The notes beneath the pieces were generated by a model that saw nothing but the letters and a program-made list of their open reading frames with translations, did no database searches and had not been told where the DNA came from. The position numbers were made by a program, and so were the translations under genes. From an uncultured Clostridia bacterium (lineage in GTDB: Bacteria > Bacillota > Clostridia > Christensenellales > Borkfalkiaceae), in contig CAMAHZ010000078.1 in assembly GCA_945834965.1 (NCBI GenBank), forward strand, positions 1 to 6,385: a stretch of 6,385 nt of DNA. Direction: 5' to 3'. Positions 1 to 4,938 of the stretch are shown in pieces. Numbering within the stretch: position 1 is the stretch's first letter; every line of letters starts with the position of its first letter.

Positions 1-24
1 ATAAGGTGAAAAGCAAATAAAAAC

Positions 25-62
25 CGCGTCATTGCGAGAAGCGTTAGCGCCGAAGCAATCCC
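25..62. repeat. Dispersed-type intergenic palindromic repeat
   Basis: The segment has the form CATTGCGAG...CGAAGCAATCCC. Outer arms ATTGC (31-35) and GCAAT (55-59) are complementary, and an inner GCG (41-43) pairs with CGC (48-50) around a TTAG loop, with an unpaired internal loop between. From memory this matches a widespread class of short intergenic palindromes with ends CATTGCGAG and GAAGCAATC, found in many copies in unrelated bacterial genomes; no search was run. It lies about 50 bp upstream of the first gene. Whether it is a non-autonomous mobile element or only a structural repeat cannot be told from one copy. Confidence 0.6.
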
Positions 63-113
63 AAAGGCTTAAGTGTGTACCATTCAAAATAGTTATCACC
101 GCTTTTAAAGAAT

Positions 114-1460
114 ATGTATAATTACGAAATACTGACTCAACTTAATAAATTCAAGGGTAAAGACAAGGTGCGTATGCACGTGCCCGGGCACAAGAATTCG
201 TCCGACTTCAGGACGAATTTCCCTATTGCGCCTATTGACTTTACCGAGCTTGATTTTGCCGACGATTTAAACTGCCCCACGGGCGTAATTAAAAAAGCGC
301 AGGAAGACATTGCGGAAATTCTCGGTGCGAAAAGGGCGTATATCACGACGGACGGCTCGTCGTCGGGCGTTATGGTTATGATGTTCTGCGCTCAGGCGCA
401 CGGCAACAAAATTATCGTGCCCCGCAACTCTCACAAGAGCGTTTTCAACGCTTGCAGAATACTTAACTTAGAGCCCGTTATCGTTCAGGGTGAAGAAGTG
501 GACGGCATTTTAACGCCCCCTTCGCCCGAGCTTATTGAAACGCTTATCGTAAACGACGTCAACATTTCGGGTATGGTAATCGCGTCGCCCGACTACTACG
601 GCAACGTTGCGCCTTTAGAAGAGTACGCAAATATTTTGAAAAAGTACGGCAGGCTTTTATACGTGGACGGCGCTCACGGCGCGCACCTTGCCTTAGAAGA
701 AGGAAGAGTTGGGCACGCAAGCCTGTACGCCGATATCTGGGTGGACGGCGCACACAAATGTCTGCCCACCTTAACGCAGGGCTCTATTCTCTGCGTCAAC
801 AACGAAAAGCTTATCGTCCGTGCGGAAGAAGGTCTTTCCATATTCCGCACCACGTCCCCCAGCTACCCCATTATGGCGAGCGTGGAGTACGGCGTTAAAT
901 ACTTTATAAACAACCCCAAGCTGCTTGCTAAGGCAAAGACCGTCGTGGAAGAGTTAAGGGCAGGATTAAAGGGTATGCCTATCTATCCTTCCCCCGACTG
1001 GACCAAGCTTTGCGTAGACTTTTTATCTCTCGGCATTTCCCCCTATCTTGCGCAGGGCGTACTGCAAAAGAAGGGCATATATCCCGAGATGAACGACGGA
1101 AGATACCTACTTTTCTATCTCTCGCCCTGCATAGACAGCTATTCCGCGTTAGAGCTTAAGAGTGCGCTTATAGCCATCTGCACGCAGAAAAAGCTTAGAA
1201 ACACCTACGTCAATCTGCCTGCAATACCCAAAGCCGACAGAACCTACAGCTTTTTGTACGCATACAAGCAGAAGTACGAGTGGGTGCCTTTAGACGGCGC
1301 GGTCGGCAAGATGAGCGCGGACAACGTGGGTATATCTCCCCCGTCTCTGCCTGTGTTGGTTGCAGGTGAAATGGTCACTAAGGAAGCTATTGCCTGCCTT
1401 TCGACCGCAAAGAGTACCTTCGGCGTGCTTGACGGCAAGATTAAGGTGGTCAAAAGATGA
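114..1460 (+). CDS. PLP-dependent Orn/Lys/Arg decarboxylase family protein (YaaO/SpeA-like)
   Basis: A 448-residue fold-type I PLP enzyme of the family that decarboxylates arginine, lysine or ornithine to a polyamine precursor or diamine in the cytoplasm. Visible motifs are HVPGHK (residues 22-27), TTDGSSSG (78-85, cofactor phosphate region), SPDYYG (158-163), VDGAHGAH (184-191; D185 should contact the pyridine nitrogen) and DGAHK (211-215), where K215 is the expected Schiff-base lysine. FRTTSPSYPIMAS follows at about 245-257. The C-terminal small domain ends with ISPPSLPVLVAGE, usual for the short Gram-positive members. The ATG at 114 gives the normal family N-terminus but has only a weak AAAG in place of a Shine-Dalgarno sequence. 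The gene directly precedes tmk, as yaaO does in Bacillus. The motif is GAHK where SAHK is usual. Family is confident; substrate cannot be decided from sequence. Confidence 0.93.
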   Translation: MYNYEILTQLNKFKGKDKVRMHVPGHKNSSDFRTNFPIAPIDFTELDFADDLNCPTGVIKKAQEDIAEILGAKRAYITTDGSSSGVMVMMFCAQAHGNKIIVPRNSHKSVFNACRILNLEPVIVQGEEVDGILTPPSPELIETLIVNDVNISGMVIASPDYYGNVAPLEEYANILKKYGRLLYVDGAHGAHLALEEGRVGHASLYADIWVDGAHKCLPTLTQGSILCVNNEKLIVRAEEGLSIFRTTSPSYPIMASVEYGVKYFINNPKLLAKAKTVVEELRAGLKGMPIYPSPDWTKLCVDFLSLGISPYLAQGVLQKKGIYPEMNDGRYLLFYLSPCIDSYSALELKSALIAICTQKKLRNTYVNLPAIPKADRTYSFLYAYKQKYEWVPLDGAVGKMSADNVGISPPSLPVLVAGEMVTKEAIACLSTAKSTFGVLDGKIKVVKR

Positions 1461-2077
1461 AGGGCAAGTTTATAACCTTTGAAGGGTGCGAAGGGTGCGG
1501 CAAAAGTACTCAGGTGCGCCTTTTATCCCAAAAGTTAGACGAGCTGGGCGTGGACTATATCGTCACGCGTGAGCCGGGCGGCAGCGACGTTGCCGAGCAA
1601 ATCCGCAAGATAATTTTAGACGCAAAGAACACTTCTATGTGCGACGAGTGCGAAGCGCTTTTATACGCCGCCGCACGCATACAGCACCTTAAAGAAATCG
1701 TCGAACCTGCGCTTGAAAAAGGCAAGTTGGTCATCTGCGACAGGTACGTAGATTCGTCCCTTGCCTATCAAGGGTATGCAAGGGGGCTTGGCGAAGAGTA
1801 CGTCGAAAAAATCAACTCTGCGGCTATGTCAAGCTTTTGCCCCGATTTAACCTTGTTTTTAAACATTTCGCCCAAGGACGCGTTTGCACGCAAGCACGGT
1901 GCGGACGAAGACGATAGAATGGAACAGCTCGGACTTGAATTTCACGAAAAGGTGTATCAAGGCTACCTTGCCGTTGCAAAGAAGTACCCCCGTATTGCGG
2001 CAATCGATTGCAGCGGCACGAAGTATCAAACGGCGGAAAAAATCATAACCCTGCTTAAAGACAGGGGCATAATCTAA
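1457..2077 (+). CDS. tmk: Thymidylate kinase (dTMP kinase)
   Basis: Phosphorylates dTMP to dTDP with ATP, the step feeding dTTP synthesis in the cytoplasm. The protein has 206 residues, normal for the family. The P-loop is GCEGCGKST (10-18). TREPGGS (37-43) and DRY (95-97) with DSSLAYQG (99-106) are the dTMP-site motifs. The LID region at about 154-165 (RKHGADEDDRME) holds its basic residues there rather than in the P-loop, as in the E. coli-type enzymes. The start overlaps the decarboxylase stop as ATGA (1457-1460), and AAGGTGG at 1443-1449 is a good ribosome site 7 nt upstream, so the two genes are very likely co-transcribed and translationally coupled. Oddities: C11/C14 inside the P-loop and a second CxxC at 62-65, and A73 where the common motif AADR has Asp. 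Identification is secure. Confidence 0.97.
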   Translation: MKGKFITFEGCEGCGKSTQVRLLSQKLDELGVDYIVTREPGGSDVAEQIRKIILDAKNTSMCDECEALLYAAARIQHLKEIVEPALEKGKLVICDRYVDSSLAYQGYARGLGEEYVEKINSAAMSSFCPDLTLFLNISPKDAFARKHGADEDDRMEQLGLEFHEKVYQGYLAVAKKYPRIAAIDCSGTKYQTAEKIITLLKDRGII

Positions 2078-2103
2078 AGCGTAAAAATTTTTCGGCAAAC
2101 GGT

Positions 2104-3006
2104 ATGGAACTACTTTTAAAGCAAACGGCGGCATATCAAATTCTAAGCGGCGACGCGACGAGCGGCAAGCTGTCTCACGCCTATATGCTGTATTTTCCCG
2201 ACGGTGAAAATCTTCGTTCCGCACTCAAGCTGTTTGCCCGTCAATTCTTCTTGACCGATAAGCTCTCTTTGATTGAAAACGAAAGCTTGACCGATTTAAA
2301 AATCTACCCCGAAAAGGATAAAAAACTTACGGCGGAAGCGGCTTCGCAGATTGTGGCGGACGGCGCAATCAAGCCCGTTGCGCACGATAAAAAGCTGTTT
2401 GTAATAAGCGGCTTTAACGACGCGTCTCCCGTCTTTCAAAATAAACTTTTAAAGATATTAGAAGAACCCCCTACGGGCGTTTACTTTCTCTTAGGCGTTA
2501 CCGCAACTTCGTCGGTATTGCCTACGGTGCTTTCAAGGGTAAAGCTTTTAGAAGTGCCGCCCTTTACCGAACGGCAGGTGTTTGCCGCGCTTGAAAGGCA
2601 GAACCCCAACCCCGACAACGCCGTTGCGGCGGCAAGCTGCGGCGGTATTTTAGGCGAAGCGCAAAACCTTTTAAAGGGTGAGTGGTACGCCGACGTTCGC
2701 ACCGCGGCAAACGAGATTTGTTCGGTAAATACCCTTTCAGCCGCAACGGTAAGTGCGGTTAAGTGGGGGGACTTTAAATACAAAAAAGAGCTTTTATCCG
2801 AAATGCAAAGGCGGTATTTTGCCGTGGTCAAGCGCTATGCGACAAATAGCGACTACTCAGGTGAAATCAGCGTTGGTACGGCAATATATGCCGTCGAACG
2901 CATAAATTCTGCGCTTACGGATATAAAGTTCAACGCAAATTTTTCTTCCCTTTTATATACCTTGCTTATGGATATAGTTCAATTTGAGAGCAGGGGAAGA
3001 AGATAA
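2104..3006 (+). CDS. holB: DNA polymerase III delta-prime subunit, degenerate AAA+ clamp-loader protein
   Basis: Probable delta-prime subunit, the non-catalytic AAA+ stator of the clamp loader that places the sliding clamp on DNA. It has 300 residues against about 330 in B. subtilis. The N-terminal LSHAYML (23-29) marks the segment before the nucleotide site, but the following residues (FPDGENLRSA, 31-40) keep no Walker A lysine motif. The best anchors are FQNKLLKILEEPP (111-123) and VLPTVLSRVK (138-147), matching the family's NALLKxLEEPP and LPTIxSRC; S144-R145 fits the arginine-finger position. The zinc-module cysteines of many homologues are absent: only two Cys are seen and they lie in the C-terminal half. 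The gene starts 26 bp after tmk. No good Shine-Dalgarno precedes ATG 2104, but the frame has no earlier ATG, GTG or TTG after its stop at 2056. Position after tmk and before yaaT supports the call. Confidence 0.88.
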   Translation: MELLLKQTAAYQILSGDATSGKLSHAYMLYFPDGENLRSALKLFARQFFLTDKLSLIENESLTDLKIYPEKDKKLTAEAASQIVADGAIKPVAHDKKLFVISGFNDASPVFQNKLLKILEEPPTGVYFLLGVTATSSVLPTVLSRVKLLEVPPFTERQVFAALERQNPNPDNAVAAASCGGILGEAQNLLKGEWYADVRTAANEICSVNTLSAATVSAVKWGDFKYKKELLSEMQRRYFAVVKRYATNSDYSGEISVGTAIYAVERINSALTDIKFNANFSSLLYTLLMDIVQFESRGRR

Positions 3007-3120
3007 TACGGCGTTCGCCGTAAAAAAATCCGTTGCTTAGCAACGATGCAATCCACGCTTTGCGTGATTAAATCCACTACTTGCGTAGTGATGCAATCCA
3101 CGGCGGTTGCCGTGATTTTT
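3007..3120. repeat. Array of five short hairpins with conserved linkers
   Basis: The holB-yaaT spacer is almost entirely self-complementary in small units: TACGGCG/CGCCGTA (3007-3013/3016-3022), CGTTGC/GCAACG (3031-3036/3040-3045), CACGC/GCGTG (3054-3058/3062-3066), CACTAC/GTAGTG (3075-3080/3085-3090) and CACGGC/GCCGTG (3099-3104/3109-3114). Loops are 2-4 nt. Arms differ between units but always pair, while the linkers are near-constant: ATGCAATCC at 3046-3054 and 3091-3099, TTAAATCC at 3068-3075, ATCC at 3028-3031. The ATCC words recur at 23, 21 and 24 nt. It is not a CRISPR: there is no identical repeat and there are no unique spacers. It may be a genome-wide structural repeat, an RNA stabiliser or processing site, or a set of weak terminators. 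Confidence 0.85.
3099..3120 (+). terminator. Possible intrinsic terminator at the end of the hairpin array
   Basis: The last hairpin, CACGGC/GCCGTG with loop GGTT, is followed by ATTTTT (3115-3120) and could stop transcription coming from holB. The stem is only 6 bp and the T-run 5, and yaaT starts 10 bp later, so partial read-through is likely. No separate promoter for yaaT was found in the spacer. Confidence 0.35.
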
Positions 3121-3130
3121 AGGTAATATT

Positions 3131-4519
3131 ATGATAAACGTAATCAGTGTAAAATTTAAAGGCGGCGGCAAGTCCTACTACTTTGCGCCCTGCTCCCAAC
3201 AGCTTGAAAAGGGAATGGGCGTTATCGTAGAAACTTCTAAGGGGCTTGAGTACGCAACCGTAACCGAAGGGCTGCACGAAGTAGAGGACGACCAAATCGT
3301 CCCCCCCTTAATGCCCGTCGTGCGTATTGCAACGCAAAAAGATTTAGAGCAGATGGAAAAGAACGAAGCCCGAAAAGGCGACGCTATGAAAATCGTCAAG
3401 GAAAAGATTGCGGCGCGCGGGCTTGATATGAAGCCCGTCGGCTGTGAATTCTCTTTCGACGGCACAAAGGTAGTCGTCTACTTCACTTCGGAAAACAGGG
3501 TGGATTTCAGGGAGCTTATCAAGGACCTTTCTTCCGCCTTCCATATGAGAATAGAGTTAAGGCAAATCGGCATAAGGGAAGAGATTAAGCTTATGGGCGG
3601 TCTTGCCCCCTGCGGCAGGGAATGTTGCTGCGTAAAGAGCTTACAAGAGCCCAAAAAGGTGTCCGTTAAGATGGCTAAAAACCAAGGCTTGTCCTTAAAC
3701 CCCGGCAAAATTTCGGGCTTGTGCGGCAGGCTTATGTGTTGCCTTTCGTACGAAAACGACTTCTACGCCGAAGTGTGCAAAAAAGTGCCTAAGCTCGGCA
3801 GCGAAGCCAACACCCCCGACGGCAAGGGTATGGTCGTAAACGTCAATATGCTCAAGATGATAGTTAAGGTCAAGATTGAGCAGGGCGAGTCCGTAACCTA
3901 TAAGGACTTCCCCTTAGATAAAATTTCCTTTATGCGCGGCAACGAGGTAATCGGCACCGTCGGCGGAGAAGACGAAGAAGAGCTTTTAGAAGAAGGTGCG
4001 GCAGAAAACGCGTTGCAGTCCTATGAAAAGCCCGTCTCGCAGGAGAGTGCAGACGGCGAAAAAGTGGGCGGCGAGCGCAAGCACGGCGTTCACGGCGAAA
4101 GGCAGAACGGGCTTAGCGGCGAAAGGCAGGGCGGCGCACAGGCAAATCTGGGCGGCGAAAGGCAGGTCGGCGGAAAGAACCGACACAAAAACCGCAATAA
4201 AAACCGCGGCGAGCGTGGTCAGGACGTAAAGATAGAACAAAACGCTGAAGGCAGGGGCGGCAACCAAAACGCCCAAGCAAATAAGCAGAACGCTCAGGGC
4301 GGAAAGGCAGACGCTAACCGCCATAACGGCAAGCACCACCAAGGCGGTCAGCAAAATCAAGGCGGACAGGGCGGTCAGCCCGGTGACAAGCCCGTGCAGA
4401 ACGGGCAAGGCGGAGCTAATTCGGGCGGCGGTCAGCAAAGTGGCCGCAACCGCAAAAAGCACCGCGGAAACAAAAACCGTGCCAAGGCTAATGGCGAACA
4501 GCAAAAAAATAACGCTTAA
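3131..4519 (+). CDS. ricT: RicT/YaaT PSP1-domain protein with long low-complexity basic tail
   Basis: Homologue of B. subtilis YaaT (RicT), which with YlbF and YmcA forms a cytoplasmic Y-complex that carries [4Fe-4S] clusters, acts with RNase Y in mRNA maturation and affects sporulation, competence and biofilm. The core (about 1-275) matches the roughly 275-residue Bacillus protein: MINVISVKFK at the N-terminus, GGLAPCGRECCC (156-167), KMAKNQGLSLNPGKISGLCG (180-199) and LMCCLSYEND (201-210). Likely cluster ligands are among C161, C166, C167, C198, C203 and C204; C165 is extra. An acidic linker (280-288) leads into about 170 residues rich in Gly, Gln, Asn, Lys, Arg and His with GERQ repeats and a basic end (RNRKKHRGNKNR, 439-450), probably disordered. 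The ATG at 3131 has only AGG (3121-3123) as ribosome site. Core identity is confident; the tail's role is unknown. Confidence 0.94.
   Translation: MINVISVKFKGGGKSYYFAPCSQQLEKGMGVIVETSKGLEYATVTEGLHEVEDDQIVPPLMPVVRIATQKDLEQMEKNEARKGDAMKIVKEKIAARGLDMKPVGCEFSFDGTKVVVYFTSENRVDFRELIKDLSSAFHMRIELRQIGIREEIKLMGGLAPCGRECCCVKSLQEPKKVSVKMAKNQGLSLNPGKISGLCGRLMCCLSYENDFYAEVCKKVPKLGSEANTPDGKGMVVNVNMLKMIVKVKIEQGESVTYKDFPLDKISFMRGNEVIGTVGGEDEEELLEEGAAENALQSYEKPVSQESADGEKVGGERKHGVHGERQNGLSGERQGGAQANLGGERQVGGKNRHKNRNKNRGERGQDVKIEQNAEGRGGNQNAQANKQNAQGGKADANRHNGKHHQGGQQNQGGQGGQPGDKPVQNGQGGANSGGGQQSGRNRKKHRGNKNRAKANGEQQKNNA
4094..4165 (+). repeat. In-frame 12-bp repeats encoding GERQ in the RicT tail
   Basis: Three exact copies of GGCGAAAGGCAG lie at 4094-4105, 4118-4129 and 4154-4165, spaced 24 and 36 bp, all multiples of 12 and in frame. 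They encode Gly-Glu-Arg-Gln; a fourth, diverged copy (GGERK) precedes them at residues 313-317. The pattern suggests growth by short tandem duplication within the coding sequence. Confidence 0.85.
4343..4436 (+). repeat. In-frame 10-bp repeats encoding GGQ in the RicT tail
   Basis: GGCGGTCAGC occurs exactly at 4343-4352, 4370-4379 and 4427-4436, offset by 27 and 57 bp so each is read as Gly-Gly-Gln. Diverged copies such as GGCGGACAG lie between them. Together with the GERQ repeats they show that the tail is a slippage-prone, repeat-built region, unlike the PSP1 core. Confidence 0.8.
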
Positions 4520-4534
4520 AAAATGCGTAACCCC

Positions 4535-4563
4535 TTTACACTAAAAAAATAGTGTGATATAAT
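4535..4563 (+). promoter_or_regulatory. Sigma-A promoter of the ferredoxin gene
   Basis: The -35 element TTTACA (4535-4540, one mismatch to TTGACA) and a perfect TATAAT -10 (4558-4563) are separated by the ideal 17 bp. TG at 4555-4556 with one base before TATAAT makes an extended -10. Transcription should start near 4570, giving a leader of about 105 nt before the ferredoxin ATG. This is by far the best promoter in the window, which fits an abundantly expressed, independently transcribed ferredoxin. Confidence 0.85.
4538..4555. promoter_or_regulatory. Operator-like dyad between -35 and -10
   Basis: A perfect inverted repeat, ACACTA (4538-4543) and TAGTGT (4550-4555) around six A residues, fills the promoter spacer and overlaps the -35 end and the TG of the extended -10. 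A bound dimeric repressor would block RNA polymerase. The arms resemble those of an NrdR box, but the spacing is 2 bp longer, so I do not assign a regulator. An AT-rich dyad could also occur by chance. Confidence 0.4.
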
Positions 4564-4573
4564 AAGGTACGGT

Positions 4574-4598
4574 AAAAGGCGCAAACCGTGCGTTTTTT
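4574..4598 (+). terminator. Terminator-like hairpin in the ferredoxin leader
   Basis: CGCA (4580-4583) pairs with TGCG (4589-4592) around AACCG. The stem extends by two G-T wobbles and four A-T pairs into a six-T run (4593-4598). It could end transcripts of yaaT, whose stop is 55 bp upstream. Because it also lies just inside the expected ferredoxin transcript, it could act as an attenuator. The GC core is only four pairs, so it is at best a modest terminator. Confidence 0.4.
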
Positions 4599-4674
4599 GC
4601 CTAAAATAGTAAAACGCCGTACGGCATAACTTGTCGGTGCGGAAATTTAATATCTTTTATGGAGGAATAAAGTT

Positions 4675-4845
4675 ATGGCACACGTAATTAGTGATGAGTG
4701 CGTAAGCTGCGGCGCATGCGCTGCAACCTGCCCCGTAGGCGCAATAAGCGAGGGCGCTGATAAGTACGTTGTTGATGCAGACGTTTGCATCGACTGTGGC
4801 GCTTGCGAAGACGGTTGCCCCACCGGTGCAATCAAAGCCGAATAA
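4675..4845 (+). CDS. 2[4Fe-4S] ferredoxin, clostridial type
   Basis: A 56-residue cytoplasmic electron carrier with two [4Fe-4S] clusters, the usual low-potential partner of pyruvate:ferredoxin oxidoreductase, hydrogenases and related enzymes in anaerobes. Two CxxCxxCxxxCP motifs are visible: C9, C12, C15, C19 followed by P20, and C38, C41, C44, C48 followed by P49. The pseudo-twofold halves VISDECVSCGAC and VVDADVCIDCGAC are typical, and the length matches the roughly 55-residue Clostridium ferredoxins. The start is set by a strong GGAGGA site (4661-4666), 8 nt upstream. It has its own promoter upstream and a strong terminator after it, so it is very likely monocistronic. It sits between yaaT and yabB, where Bacillus has the unrelated yabA; its partner enzyme is not in this window. 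Confidence 0.97.
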   Translation: MAHVISDECVSCGACAATCPVGAISEGADKYVVDADVCIDCGACEDGCPTGAIKAE

Positions 4846-4860
4846 TTCAAGGCAAGAATG

Positions 4861-4892
4861 GAAGAGGCGGAGCGAGTGCGTTCCGCCTCTTT
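4861..4892 (+). terminator. Intrinsic terminator after ferredoxin
   Basis: AGAGGCGGA (4863-4871) pairs perfectly with TCCGCCTCT (4882-4890). The stem continues outward by A-T at 4862/4891 and inward by a G-T wobble plus two GC pairs to an AGTG loop (4875-4878), about 13 pairs in all. The T-tail is short (TTT, then AATTA). It starts 15 bp after the ferredoxin stop and separates that unit from yabB. Confidence 0.8.
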
Positions 4893-4938
4893 AATTACTA
4901 CGGGTAGACTTTAATTTTTCAAATAGTGCGCACAAAAA

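Noticed and set aside
5..121. Open frame from the left edge to the first gene, as the end of an upstream gene
   Set aside because: It is only 38 codons, runs through the palindromic repeat, and its product shows no recognisable domain; probably chance.
117..122. TATAAT just after the first start codon
   Set aside because: It encodes Tyr-Asn in the decarboxylase, has no suitable -35 element 16-18 bp upstream and would start transcription inside the gene.
2083..2092. AAAAATTTTT between tmk and holB as a terminator or promoter element
   Set aside because: There is no GC stem before the T-run and no paired -35/-10 elements. The spacer is only 26 bp in an apparent operon.
3007..3120. CRISPR array
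   Set aside because: The repeated words are only about 8-9 bp, units are 21-24 bp, the intervening sequence is palindromic rather than unique, and no cas genes are present.
3996..4229. Plus-strand 77-codon frame inside ricT
   Set aside because: An overlapping frame created by the repetitive tail, with basic low-complexity content and no start signal.
3986..4504. Minus-strand 172-codon frame rich in Leu, Val and Ala that looks like a membrane protein
   Set aside because: It is the antisense of the RicT low-complexity tail. Gly, Gln, Asn and Lys codons read backwards give Ala, Leu, Val and Phe. It has no visible ribosome site, and the plus-strand gene is well supported.
4647..4850. Minus-strand 67-codon frame opposite the ferredoxin
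   Set aside because: A mirror of the repetitive cysteine and alanine codons of the ferredoxin gene, with no independent support.
4926..4933. Palindrome GTGCGCAC just before the methyltransferase start
   Set aside because: An 8-bp palindrome without a matching promoter or second copy; too short to call an operator.
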